The notes under the pieces are model-generated. The model made no database searches and was not told where the DNA came from. It saw only the letters and a program-made list of their open reading frames with translations. DNA of 64,000 nt from Burkholderiales bacterium (GTDB lineage Bacteria > Pseudomonadota > Gammaproteobacteria > Burkholderiales > SG8-39), in contig JAHDYJ010000001.1 in assembly GCA_023383795.1 (NCBI GenBank), positions 95,266 through 159,265 of the forward strand, in the 5' to 3' direction. Positions 43,900 to 53,073 of the stretch are shown in pieces; positions within the stretch are counted from its first letter, which is position 1; every line of letters starts with the position of its first letter. The position numbers and the translations under genes are program-made.

Positions 43900-45486
43900 A
43901 TGAGAACGACCAGCTTCGCTCCCTCCCAGCAGCCGGTGCTCGCCGACGCGAAGGCGGCCGAAGCGTGGCTCGCGCGCGCGCCGCTCGCCGATCCGCGCCA
44001 GGCGTGCCACGAGCTCACGCTGCTGCTGGAGTCCCTCGAGGAGTCGGCGCCGAGCGACGCGCGGCTGCTCGAGATCCTGGAGCGGCTGCGCGAGCCGATC
44101 GTGGTCGCCCAGGCCGAGCACAGCAAGAAGTTCTCGGGCCGGCCGCTGCCGCTGAAGGACTTCGAGGCCGCCGCGTTCGACCAGGTGTACGACCTCTGGA
44201 GCACGCTCGGGCGCGCCTACCGGCGCCTGCTGCGCAATGCGATCGAGGACGGCTCGGCCGAGCTGCGGGGCCAGGAGGCGCTGCTCGCGCAGCGCGCGAT
44301 CGACTGCATCGCCGAGCTGATGCTCGTGCACTACCGCTGCCGCCGCGAGGTGGACGGCGACATCTGGCGCGATCTGCACCAGATCTACCACACCGCCGAG
44401 CAGGGCGGCTACGTGCTGCGGACCGTCGCCGCCGGCCGCAAGGCGAAATCGGTGTCGAGCACCGCCGAGGTCTACGTGCGCGCGCTGCTGCTCCACCTCG
44501 CGCATCCCTACGGGCTCGGCACCCGCGAGCTCGCCTGGGCGCGCCGCTGGGCCACGATGTGGGCCTACAAGGTGGACCTCAGCCTGGCGCCGGAGAAGGA
44601 CCAGGGCTACGCGGTCGACCTCTCGGGCAACCAGCCGCCCACCTGGGTCGACTCGGTGTCTGCCTCGCCCGAGCTCCGCTTCCTCGACGTCCACAACCTG
44701 CGCCGCAGCGTCCGGAGCCGCATCAAGAAGCTCGACGAAGGCCAGGATCCGCAGACGCTCGGGCTCGGCAAGGACTGCGTCCAGCCCGAGGCCGGCCGGC
44801 TGCTCGCCTCGCTCTCGCGCACGTGGATCGATGCGCCCGCGTCGCGCCAGTTCACCCGGCGCCTGGTGCTCGGGCGCACCGAGCTCACCTCCGGGTTCGA
44901 GTCGATCCATGTCGCGCTCTCCGGCAAGCTCTTCCGCAGCGCCTCGCGCCACTGGGACTACTCGCGGCGCGACGCCGAGCAGATCCACATCTACGGCGCG
45001 TCCGCTGCCTCGGCGCCCCACTCCACGCCCGGCCAGGCGGGATTCGTGTCGGAGACCTGGGAGACGCTCGACGAGAGCGCGAACGGCTTCCGCCTGCGGC
45101 GCAAGGGCGCCGGCGAGCGACTGAACCAGCTGCAGCTGGTCGCACTGAAGCCGCAAGGCGCGCGCAGCTTCATCCTGTGCGAGGTCCGCTGGCTGATGGT
45201 CGGCATCGATCGCGCGCTCACGGTCGGCGCCCAGGCGCTGCCCGGCCTCGCCTCGGCGATCGCCGTGCGCTCGGCGAGCCCGCCGACGCCGGAGCCGTAC
45301 GTGCAGGCATTCCTGCTGCCGGGCTCGGCGTCCACGCCGGGCGCGCTGGTGCTGCCGTCGGGCTGGTATCAGCGCGGCCGCGAGCTCGAGATGCGCGCGG
45401 AGGAGCAGTCGCACCGCGTGCGCCTGACCGGGCTCATCCAGCACGGCTACGACTACGACCGGGTGAGCTTCTCCAGCGTCGGCTGA
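43900..45486 (+). CDS. Conserved hypothetical protein, cytoplasmic
   Basis: A protein of 528 residues without signal peptide or membrane segments. The N-terminal half is helical (HELTLLLESLEESAPSDARLLEILERLREPIV, LPLKDFEAAAFDQVYDLWSTLGRAYRRLL). The C-terminal half is more beta-rich (LQLVALKPQGARSFILCEVRWLMVGIDRAL, PYVQAFLLPG, ALVLPSGWYQRGRELEM). I do not recognise the family. A distant PilZ-like fold at the C-terminus is possible, but I see no secure RxxxR/DxSxxG pair. The 3' end overlaps the convergent phoR gene by 34 bases. ATG at 43900 is chosen over the GTG at 43855. Confidence 0.75.
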   Translation: MRTTSFAPSQQPVLADAKAAEAWLARAPLADPRQACHELTLLLESLEESAPSDARLLEILERLREPIVVAQAEHSKKFSGRPLPLKDFEAAAFDQVYDLWSTLGRAYRRLLRNAIEDGSAELRGQEALLAQRAIDCIAELMLVHYRCRREVDGDIWRDLHQIYHTAEQGGYVLRTVAAGRKAKSVSSTAEVYVRALLLHLAHPYGLGTRELAWARRWATMWAYKVDLSLAPEKDQGYAVDLSGNQPPTWVDSVSASPELRFLDVHNLRRSVRSRIKKLDEGQDPQTLGLGKDCVQPEAGRLLASLSRTWIDAPASRQFTRRLVLGRTELTSGFESIHVALSGKLFRSASRHWDYSRRDAEQIHIYGASAASAPHSTPGQAGFVSETWETLDESANGFRLRRKGAGERLNQLQLVALKPQGARSFILCEVRWLMVGIDRALTVGAQALPGLASAIAVRSASPPTPEPYVQAFLLPGSASTPGALVLPSGWYQRGRELEMRAEEQSHRVRLTGLIQHGYDYDRVSFSSVG

Positions 45487-46736
45487 GGCTGCGCCGCCGT
45501 CGCGGGACGCACGCGCCGCGCCGGGAGCACGGCGGTGAAGCGGCTGCCGCGTCCCGGTTCGCTATCGATCTCGAGCCGCCCCTGGTGGCGCGTCAGCACG
45601 TGCTTCACGATGGCGAGCCCGAGGCCCGTGCCGCCGGTGTCGCGCGACCGGCTGGTGTCGGCGCGGTAGAAGCGCTCGGTCAGCCGCGGGAGGTGGTGCG
45701 CGGCGATGCCGATGCCGGTGTCGGCGACGCTGAACCTGCCTTCGCCGTCGTGCAGGTCCCAGGCGAGCTCGATGCTGCCGCCCGGCGGCGTGTAGCGAAC
45801 GGCGTTCGTCACCAGGTTGCCGAACGCGCTCGCGAGCTCGCGCTCGTCGCCGACCACCTTCGCCGGCCGCCCCGTCACGAGCTCGACGCGGTGCCGGCCC
45901 GCCGAGAGCATGCGCGCTTCCTCGACGAGCGCCCTCAGCAGCCGCTCGACGTCGAACGCCGTCTCGTGCGCCGGCAGCGCGCTCGACTCGAGCGCAGAGA
46001 GCACGAGCAGGTCCTCGATCAAGCGAAGCATGCGGTCGGTCTGGCTGCGCATGAGCTCGAGCGCCTGCCGGCCGCGCGGCTCGTCGGGCCGCACGTTGCC
46101 CTCGGCGAAGGTCTCGAGAAAGCCGCTCACGACGGTGAGCGGCGTCTTGAGCTCGTGCGAGACGTTGGCGACGAAGTCGCGGCGCATCGTGTCGAGCCGC
46201 TCCGCCTGCGTGACGTCGCGCGCGAGCAGGAGCTTCTCGTCCTGGGCGTAGGGCACGACGCGGATCGACAGCACGAGCTCCTGCGGACCGGACATGCGCA
46301 TGACGAGCAGCGCGTCGTCGCTGGCGCGCTTGACGTGCGCCGCGAAATCGGGGTGGCGGACGAGGTTCAGGATCGGCTGCCCGGCGTCCTTGCGCGCGTC
46401 GAGGCCGAGCAGCCGCTCGGCGGCCGCGTTGCACCAGGTGATGTGGTTTTCGGCGTCGAGCACCACGACGCCGTCGGGCATCGCCTGCGCCGCGCTGCGG
46501 AACCGCGTGAGCGCGCCGGTGAGCCGGTGCTGCTGCTGGAACGTCGCGTGCACGTGGCGGTACAACGCCGAGAAGACGTGCTCCCAGACGCCGCTGCCGA
46601 TCGGCACCTTGGAGGGCGCCGGGTCGCGCAGCCACACGGCGAGCGCATGGACGTTGCGCATGTGGAAGACGAGCGTGATCGCGAGGCCGAGGACGACGGC
46701 GAGGAGCGCCCAGACGCGGCCGAAGAGAGGCCACAC
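45453..46736 (-). CDS. phoR: Phosphate-regulon sensor kinase
   Basis: 427 residues from GTG at 46736. In order: a membrane segment (ALLAVVLGLAITLVF), a PAS domain (FRSAAQAMPDGVVVLDAENHITWCNAAAERLLG), HisKA with His in FVANVSHELKTPLTVVSGFLE, and HATPase (GNLVTNAVRYTPPGGSIEL, DTGIGI, GGTGLGLAIVKHVL). The frame continues upstream and encodes a second hydrophobic stretch (FVWTRTAQILGTTAAAGLLVW), so the real start is probably a non-ATG codon such as CTG at 46799. Downstream of phoB, it controls PhoB phosphorylation according to phosphate supply. Confidence 0.9.
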   Translation of the reverse strand: MWPLFGRVWALLAVVLGLAITLVFHMRNVHALAVWLRDPAPSKVPIGSGVWEHVFSALYRHVHATFQQQHRLTGALTRFRSAAQAMPDGVVVLDAENHITWCNAAAERLLGLDARKDAGQPILNLVRHPDFAAHVKRASDDALLVMRMSGPQELVLSIRVVPYAQDEKLLLARDVTQAERLDTMRRDFVANVSHELKTPLTVVSGFLETFAEGNVRPDEPRGRQALELMRSQTDRMLRLIEDLLVLSALESSALPAHETAFDVERLLRALVEEARMLSAGRHRVELVTGRPAKVVGDERELASAFGNLVTNAVRYTPPGGSIELAWDLHDGEGRFSVADTGIGIAAHHLPRLTERFYRADTSRSRDTGGTGLGLAIVKHVLTRHQGRLEIDSEPGRGSRFTAVLPARRVRPATAAQPQPTLEKLTRS

Positions 46737-46876
46737 CAGCAGGCCCGCGGCCGCCGTGGTGCCGAGGATCTGCGCGGTGCGTGTCCAGACGAACTTCAGG
46801 CGGGGCCTCCGGGTGCGTCGCGGCGCGCGACGCGCGACGGATTATGCCGCGCCTCGGCCGAGGCGGCCCGGGCGGC

Positions 46877-47578
<702 letters not shown>

Positions 47579-47615
47579 GCCAAGTCCTTGACTCGGAATC
47601 CTTCGGGGCTATTCT

Positions 47616-47633
47616 ATGGCCGTTTGATGACGC
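47616..47633 (-). promoter_or_regulatory. Candidate Pho box upstream of phoB
   Basis: The minus strand reads GCGTCATCAAACGGCCAT: two 7-mers 11 bases apart resembling CTGTCAT-N4-CTGTCAT, 37 bases before the phoB ATG. This is consistent with autoregulation but is an imperfect match. Confidence 0.4.
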
Positions 47634-47704
47634 TTTTGTTACCGGGCGGACTGCGCGCGGGGCCGCGCGCGGTCGGCTATGATTGCCGGCCCGGCCCCGC
47701 CCGG

Positions 47705-48133
47705 ATGCCGACCATGCCATCGATGGACAAGGACACGCCGATCCCGACCGAGATCAAGCTGCACCAGAAGTCGCGGGTCATGGAGATCCACTTCTCGGAC
47801 GGCCGCGAGTTCCGGATGCCCTACGAGTTCCTGCGGGTCTATTCGCCCTCCGCCGAGGTGCGCGGGCACGGCCCGGGACAGGAGGTGCTGCAGGTCGGCA
47901 AGCGCGACGTCGACATCGTGTCGCTCGAGCCGGTCGGCTCCTACGCGGTGCAGCCGACCTTCTCCGACGGCCACGATACCGGCATCTACTCGTGGGACTA
48001 TCTCTACGACCTCGGCGCGAACCAGGACGAGCTCTGGCACGAGTACCTGCGCCGCCTGGAAGCCGCCGGGGCGAGCCGCGAGGCGGGCGCGAACCCGGTG
48101 CCGGCCGGACCGCAACGCGGCCATCGGCACTGA
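47705..48133 (+). CDS. DUF971 (GBBH-like N-terminal domain) protein
   Basis: About 142 residues. PTEIKLHQKSRVMEIHFSDGREFRMPYEFLRVYSPSAEVRGHG, then QPTFSDGHDTGIYSWDYLYDLG, is the DUF971 domain otherwise found at the start of gamma-butyrobetaine hydroxylases, here alone. Such single-domain proteins often lie next to ubiE in betaproteobacteria, as here with only a GST between. Function unknown. ATGs at 47714 and 47723 are equally plausible starts. Confidence 0.82.
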   Translation: MPTMPSMDKDTPIPTEIKLHQKSRVMEIHFSDGREFRMPYEFLRVYSPSAEVRGHGPGQEVLQVGKRDVDIVSLEPVGSYAVQPTFSDGHDTGIYSWDYLYDLGANQDELWHEYLRRLEAAGASREAGANPVPAGPQRGHRH

Positions 48134-48163
48134 ACCCGGGCACCGGGCGAACGCGGAGCCGGC

Positions 48164-48775
48164 ATGATCGACCTGTACTACGCGCCGACGGCAAACGGCT
48201 GGCGCGCCGCGCTCGCCCTCGAGCAGACCGGGCTCGCGTTCCGGCGGCACAAGCTCGACCTCGCCAAAGGCGACCAGAAGACGCCCGAGTTCACGGCGCT
48301 GAACCCGCTGCAATCGACCCCGGTGATCCGCGACGAGGACGGTCCCGGCGGCAGGCCGCTCGTGCTCACGCAGTCGGTCGCCATCCTGCTCTACGCCGCC
48401 GAGAAGGCCGGCAAGCTGATCCCGGCCGACGCGCTCGCGCGGGCGCGGACGCTCGAATGGCTCCTGTTCGCGGCGAGCGACGTCGCGATGACGAGCGGCA
48501 CGCTCTTCCAGCTCACGCTCGTCAAGCCCGCACCGGGACCCGAGTGCGCCGCGCACTTCGAGCGGCGGCTGGCGCGGTTCTTCGCCGCGTGCGACACGCG
48601 GCTCGCCGGCCGCGACTACCTGGCGGACGAGCTCACCGTGGCCGATCTCGCGCTGTATCCGAACGCGGCCGCACGCCGCGCGATCATCGACAAGCACGGT
48701 CCGATGCCGCACCTCACGCGCTGGCTCGAGCGCATGGCCGCGCGGCCCGCGGTGGCGCGGGCGATGGCGGAGTAG
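48164..48775 (+). CDS. Glutathione S-transferase family protein
   Basis: A protein of 203 residues. The N-terminal thioredoxin-like domain has [37 protein letters not shown] and [15 protein letters not shown]. The C-terminal helical domain has [18 protein letters not shown], the usual N-capping motif region. A GST of the YfcG-like or Nu class is likely; the substrate is unknown. It lies 30 bases after the DUF971 gene and 13 before ubiE. Confidence 0.85.
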   Translation: MIDLYYAPTANGWRAALALEQTGLAFRRHKLDLAKGDQKTPEFTALNPLQSTPVIRDEDGPGGRPLVLTQSVAILLYAAEKAGKLIPADALARARTLEWLLFAASDVAMTSGTLFQLTLVKPAPGPECAAHFERRLARFFAACDTRLAGRDYLADELTVADLALYPNAAARRAIIDKHGPMPHLTRWLERMAARPAVARAMAE

Positions 48776-48788
48776 CAGGCGACGCGCG

Positions 48789-49520
48789 GTGAGCGGAACC
48801 CACTTCGGCTACGAGCGCGTCCGCGAGGACGAGAAGGCCGGCCGCGTCGCCGGCGTCTTCGACTCGGTCGCGACCCGCTACGACCTCATGAACGACCTGA
48901 TGTCGGGCGGCCTGCACCGCCTGTGGAAGGCGTTCGCGATCGGCAAGAGCGGCGTGCGCGCGGGCAGCCGCGTGCTCGACGTCGCCGGCGGCAGCGGCGA
49001 CCTTGCGCGCGCGTTCGCCGAGCGCGCGGGCCCGGCGGGCGAGGTGTGGCTGACCGACATCAACCCCGCGATGCTCGCCGTCGGCCGCGACCGGCTGCTC
49101 GACGCCGGGGTGGTCGTCCCGGTCGCGCAGTGCGACGCCGAGCGCCTGCCCTTCCCGTCCGACCATTTCGACTGCGTGAGCGTCGCGTTCGGCCTGCGCA
49201 ACATGACCCGCAAGGAGGCGGCGCTCGGCGAGATGCGCCGCGTGCTGCGGCCCGGCGGCCGGCTGCTCGTGCTGGAATTCTCGAAGGTATGGAAGCCGCT
49301 CGCCCCGGCCTACGACTGGTATTCTTTCAAGGTGTTGCCCTGGCTCGGCCAGAAGGTGGCGAGCGACGCGGCGGCCTACCGCTACCTGGCGGAGTCGATC
49401 CGGGTGCACCCGGACCAGGAAGCGCTGCGCGCCCTCATGGAACAAGTCGGCCTGGAAGACGTCGAATATTGGAACCTCGCCGCAGGTGTCGTGGCGCTGC
49501 ACCGCGGCTTCAAGTACTGA
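48789..49520 (+). CDS. ubiE: Ubiquinone/menaquinone C-methyltransferase
   Basis: A protein of 243 residues starting at [45 protein letters not shown] is diagnostic for UbiE. The SAM site is [15 protein letters not shown], followed by [20 protein letters not shown] and [18 protein letters not shown]. It methylates the benzoquinol ring in quinone synthesis. Confidence 0.95.
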   Translation: MSGTHFGYERVREDEKAGRVAGVFDSVATRYDLMNDLMSGGLHRLWKAFAIGKSGVRAGSRVLDVAGGSGDLARAFAERAGPAGEVWLTDINPAMLAVGRDRLLDAGVVVPVAQCDAERLPFPSDHFDCVSVAFGLRNMTRKEAALGEMRRVLRPGGRLLVLEFSKVWKPLAPAYDWYSFKVLPWLGQKVASDAAAYRYLAESIRVHPDQEALRALMEQVGLEDVEYWNLAAGVVALHRGFKY

Positions 49521-49551
49521 ACCGAGCGCCGGAACGGGTGGAGACACACGA

Positions 49552-50424
49552 ATGAAAGGCTTTTTCGCGGCCGTTTTCGCCGCCGTGATGGTGATCGGAC
49601 TGTTCCCGGTCGACGCCGAGGCGCGCCGGCTGGGCGGCGCCCGCAGCCTCGGCGCGCAGCGCCAGGCGCTGCCGCCCCAGAAGCCCACCGCGCCCGCGGC
49701 CACGCAGCAGCAGGCCCAGACGCCGGCCGCGGCCACCCCCGCCGCCGCCGCCCCCAAGGCCGGAGCGAGCCGCTGGCTCGCGCCGCTCGCGGGGCTCGCC
49801 GCCGGCCTGGGACTCGCCTACCTGTTCGGCGAGCAGCTCGGCACGATCCTGCTGGCGATCCTGCTCGGGCTGGCAGTCGTGCTCGTCATCGGGATGGTGA
49901 TGCGCGCGCTCGGGCGCGGCCAGACGCCGAGCGCTCCGCGCGGCCTGCAGTACGCCGGCCTCGGCAACGAGACCGTCGCCGCGCCGCCGCCGTCGCAGCT
50001 GCCGGCCGGCGGGACGTCGTCCGAAGTTCCCGCGCACACCGGACCGCGCGTTCCGGCTGGGTTCGACGTGCCGGGGTTCCTCCGCCAGGCGAAGAAGAGC
50101 TTCATCGCGCTGCAGGCGGCAAACGACCGCGGCGACCTGGAGTCCATTCGGGACCTCGTCACCGACGAGCTGTTCGACGACCTCTCGCGCGACGTGGCCG
50201 CACGCCAGGGCGCGGGACAACAGACCGACGTCGTCACGCTCGACGCGCAGCTCCTCGAGGTGACGACCGAGGCCGGCGCCCACTGGGCGAGCATCCGGTT
50301 CACCGGGATGCTCCGCGAGGAGTCCGGCGGCGCGCCGACGCCGTTCGAGGAAGTGTGGAACCTGCAGAAGCCGGAGAAAGGCGGCAGCGGCTGGCTGCTC
50401 GCCGGCATCCAGCAGGTGAACTGA
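49552..50424 (+). CDS. Tim44-like domain membrane protein
   Basis: A protein of 290 residues. An N-terminal signal/anchor is followed by RRLGGARSLGAQRQALP and an Ala/Pro/Gln-rich linker. Two membrane segments lie near residues 80-125 (WLAPLAGLAAGLGLAYLFG, TILLAILLGLAVVLVIGMVM). A C-terminal Tim44-like domain has FDVPGFLRQAKKSFIALQAANDRGDLESIRDLVTDELF and FEEVWNLQKP. The family commonly lies beside ubiE and its role is unknown. A strong terminator follows. Confidence 0.85.
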   Translation: MKGFFAAVFAAVMVIGLFPVDAEARRLGGARSLGAQRQALPPQKPTAPAATQQQAQTPAAATPAAAAPKAGASRWLAPLAGLAAGLGLAYLFGEQLGTILLAILLGLAVVLVIGMVMRALGRGQTPSAPRGLQYAGLGNETVAAPPPSQLPAGGTSSEVPAHTGPRVPAGFDVPGFLRQAKKSFIALQAANDRGDLESIRDLVTDELFDDLSRDVAARQGAGQQTDVVTLDAQLLEVTTEAGAHWASIRFTGMLREESGGAPTPFEEVWNLQKPEKGGSGWLLAGIQQVN

Positions 50425-50445
50425 CCGCGCTCGGTCGCCCGGTCG

Positions 50446-50476
50446 AAGGCCGCCCGCGGGCGGCCTTCTCTTTTTC
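50446..50476 (+). terminator. Rho-independent terminator
   Basis: AAGGCCGCCCGCGGGCGGCC, a near-perfect palindrome, followed by TTCTCTTTTTCC, 22 bases after the Tim44-like stop. Confidence 0.85.
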
Positions 50477-50477
50477 C

Positions 50478-50663
50478 TCCCCGCCTTCCCAAGGCGGGGT
50501 GCCGGCGAAGCCGGCGCGGTGGTTCGCGCGAAGCGCCTCCCCTCCTTTCGAAGGAGGGGTGCCGCCGAAGGCGGCGGGGTGGTTGCGGCGGTTGCAATCA
50601 TTCATTCGCGCGTCCGCACCACCCCTGCTGCTTCGCAGCCACCCCTCCTCGGAGAGGAGGGGA
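50478..50663. repeat. Three palindromic units of a dispersed repeat family
   Basis: Units lie at about 50478-50523, 50535-50586 and, inverted, 50616-50663. Each has a stem such as CCCCTCCTTTCGAAGGAGGGG or CCCCGCCTTCCCAAGGCGGGG, next to a GCCGGCGAAGCCGGC-type hairpin and a GGTGGT or ACCACC edge. The same family occurs at 2908-2957. They fill the gap between the Tim44-like and Rho-N-like genes. Confidence 0.65.
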
Positions 50664-50720
50664 CTGACATCCTCGGCCTATAATGACCTTTCTCCGAGCA
50701 AGCGAGAGGACGAGGACGCT

Positions 50721-51044
50721 ATGGCGCACACCTACGAGGAGCTCAAGAAGAAGAAGGTCGCCGAGCTGCGCGAGATCGCGAAGGGGCTCGAGCACGAGGC
50801 GGTCAAGGGCTACACGCAGCTCAACAAGGACCACCTGCTCAAGGCCCTGTGCACGGCGCTCGGCATCGACATGCACGCGCATCACCACGCCGAGGGGATC
50901 GACAAGCAGAAGGTGAAGGGGAAGATCCAGGCGCTCAAGAAGAAGCGCGACGAGATCCTCGCCTCCGACGGCCGCGACGGGCTGCACGCGGTGCTGCGGG
51001 AGATCCACGGGCTCAAGCGCGCGCTGCGCCGCGCGACCGTGTGA
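50721..51044 (+). CDS. Small basic protein with Rho-N/SAP-like domain
   Basis: A protein of 107 residues, Lys-rich. YEELKKKKVAELREIAKGLEHEAVKGYTQLNKDHLLKALC resembles the N-terminal nucleic-acid-binding helical domain of Rho, and HAHHHAEGIDKQKVKGKIQALKKKRDEIL is a helical tail with a His cluster. It is likely a small RNA- or DNA-binding protein; function not known. Confidence 0.78.
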   Translation: MAHTYEELKKKKVAELREIAKGLEHEAVKGYTQLNKDHLLKALCTALGIDMHAHHHAEGIDKQKVKGKIQALKKKRDEILASDGRDGLHAVLREIHGLKRALRRATV

Positions 51045-51084
51045 GCGCCGTCCCGGGCCGCGCGGCAAGCGAGGGCCTGCCGGA

Positions 51085-52470
51085 ATGAGGTTCTTCGAGT
51101 CGGTCGCCGACCTCGTCGGCCGCACGCCGCTCGTCCGGCTCAACCGCGTGGTCGACCCGGGGATGGCCACCGTCTACGCGAAGCTCGAGTACCTCAACCC
51201 GACCGGATCGGTGAAGGACCGCATCGCCGTGAACATCGTGCGGCGGGCGGAGGAGGCCGGCCTGCTGAGGCCTGGGGCGACGCTGGTCGAGAGCACCTCC
51301 GGCAACACCGGGCTCGGGCTCGCGATGATGGCCGGCGTGCGCGGCTACCGCTGCATCTGCACGATGCCGGACAAGATGAGCAAGGAGAAGATCGACATGC
51401 TCAAGGCGTTCGGCGCGGAGGTCGTGGTCACGCGCACCGACCTCCCGCACGATCATCCGGAGAGCTACGTCGAGGTCGCCAAGCGCATCGCGCGCGAGAC
51501 GCCGGGCGGCTTCTACACCGACCAGTACGCGAACCCGACCAATCCCGAGGCGCACTACCTGACGACCGGGCCGGAGATCTGGGAGGACACCGGCGGCGCG
51601 ATCGACTGCCTGGTCGGCGGCATCGGCACCGGCGGCACGATCTCCGGCGCGGCGAGGTACCTCAAGGAGAAAGCCGCGGCCGCCGGCCGCAGCATCCGCG
51701 TCGTCTGCCCCGATCCGGCCGGCAGCATCTACCACGACATGTTCTACAAGGGCGTCGCGCCGCAGCCCTCGATCTACCGCGTGGAGGGCATCGGCCACGA
51801 CTTCATGGTGAGCACGCTCGACTTCTCGGTGATCGACGAGGTGATCGAGGTGTCCGACCGCGACTCGTTCCTGCTCGCGCGCCGGCTCACGCGCGAGGAG
51901 GGCATCTTCTCGGGCGGCTCGGCGGGCACCGCGCTCTACGGCGCGCTGAAGGCCGCGCGCGAGCTCGGGCCCGGCAGGACGGTGGTGGTCATCATCCCCG
52001 ACTCGGGCGGGCGCTACCTGAGCAAGCTCTACGACGAGGCATGGATGAAGGACATGGGCTTTCTCGGCGCCGCCGACCGTCTCGGCACGGTGCGCGAGAT
52101 CCTGCGCTTCAAGGGCGGGGCGGTCGAGTTCGCCGACGCGAACGAGACGATCGGCCACGTCGCCGGCCGCATGTCCGCGCTCGGCTTCTCCCAGATGCCG
52201 GTCCGCCCGGCGGACGCGGCGGCCGGGCTGCGCATGATCCACGAGCTCGACATCCTGCAGGGCCTGGTGAGCGCGCGCTGCTCCACCGAAGACCCGGTCA
52301 CCTGCGTCGCGAAGCCGCTCGAGGGCCGCGTCGGCCTCGACGATCCGCTCACCCGGGTGCAAGCGGTGTTCGACGCGCACAACGTGGCGGTGGCGGTCGA
52401 TCGCGACGAGGTCGTCGGGATCATCAGCAAGATCGACGTCGTGCAGTTCCTCGCCGCGCGCAGCAAGTGA
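51085..52470 (+). CDS. cbs: Cystathionine beta-synthase
   Basis: A protein of 461 residues. The PLP domain has LVGRTPLVRLNRV, Lys44 in NPTGSVKDRIAV, STSGNTGLGLAMMAGVRGY and GGIGTGGTISGAARYL. The C-terminal third holds two CBS modules (ETIGHVAGRMSALGFSQMPV, LTRVQAVFDAHNVAVAVDRDEVVGIISKIDVVQFL). The CBS modules, together with a cystathionine gamma-lyase-like gene downstream, favour CBS over a plain cysteine synthase. It condenses serine and homocysteine into cystathionine. Confidence 0.88.
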   Translation: MRFFESVADLVGRTPLVRLNRVVDPGMATVYAKLEYLNPTGSVKDRIAVNIVRRAEEAGLLRPGATLVESTSGNTGLGLAMMAGVRGYRCICTMPDKMSKEKIDMLKAFGAEVVVTRTDLPHDHPESYVEVAKRIARETPGGFYTDQYANPTNPEAHYLTTGPEIWEDTGGAIDCLVGGIGTGGTISGAARYLKEKAAAAGRSIRVVCPDPAGSIYHDMFYKGVAPQPSIYRVEGIGHDFMVSTLDFSVIDEVIEVSDRDSFLLARRLTREEGIFSGGSAGTALYGALKAARELGPGRTVVVIIPDSGGRYLSKLYDEAWMKDMGFLGAADRLGTVREILRFKGGAVEFADANETIGHVAGRMSALGFSQMPVRPADAAAGLRMIHELDILQGLVSARCSTEDPVTCVAKPLEGRVGLDDPLTRVQAVFDAHNVAVAVDRDEVVGIISKIDVVQFLAARSK

Positions 52471-52478
52471 TCCGGCCG

Positions 52479-53069
52479 ATGCTCGACCGTCCCGTGATCG
52501 CGCTGCTCGCCCGGCTGATCGACCGCGAGCAATGGGCGCGCGAGCGGCTCGCGCCGTTCGCCGGCCGCCGCGCGCGCTTCCGGCTCGCACCGCTGCCGGA
52601 CCTGGTGATCGAGGTCCTGGATGACGGCCGCATCGGTCCGGGCGGCGCGGCTGCCGAGCCCGCGGTCACGCTGACCATCCCGCCGGGCGCGCTGCCGCTC
52701 GTGCTGGCGCGCGGCGAGGCCGCGCTCGGCACTGTGCAGATCGACGGCGACACCGATTTCGCGCGCGTGATCGAGTTCCTGTTCCGCAACCTGCGCTGGG
52801 ACGCCGAGGAGGACCTGTCGCACGTCGTCGGCGACGCGGCGGCGCATCGCATCGGCAGCGCGGCGCGCGCGTTCGGCGCGTGGCACCGCGATGCGGCGAC
52901 GCGTCTCGGCGAGAACGTCGCCGAGTACCTGAAGGAGGAGGCCGGGCTGCTCGTGCATCCGTACGAGCTCGAGCGCTTCGGCCGCGAGGTCGAGGAGGTG
53001 CGCGACGCCGTCGAGCGCCTCGAGCAGCGCATCGCGCGCCTCGCCGCCCGCGCGCCGGAAGGAGCGTAG
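52479..53069 (+). CDS. ubiJ: SCP2-domain protein, UbiJ-like
   Basis: A protein of 196 residues. An SCP2-type lipid-binding N-terminus (PLPDLVIEVLDDGRIGPG, VTLTIPPGALPLVLARGEAALGTVQIDGDTDFARVIEFLFRNLRWDAEEDLSHVVGD) is followed by a C-terminal coiled-coil (EVEEVRDAVERLEQRIARLAAR). UbiJ serves as a scaffold of the ubiquinone-synthesis metabolon and is usually beside ubiE/ubiB. Here it lies between CBS and CGL genes, 8 bases after the CBS stop and 4 bases before the CGL start. Confidence 0.82.
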   Translation: MLDRPVIALLARLIDREQWARERLAPFAGRRARFRLAPLPDLVIEVLDDGRIGPGGAAAEPAVTLTIPPGALPLVLARGEAALGTVQIDGDTDFARVIEFLFRNLRWDAEEDLSHVVGDAAAHRIGSAARAFGAWHRDAATRLGENVAEYLKEEAGLLVHPYELERFGREVEEVRDAVERLEQRIARLAARAPEGA

Positions 53070-53073
53070 ACCG

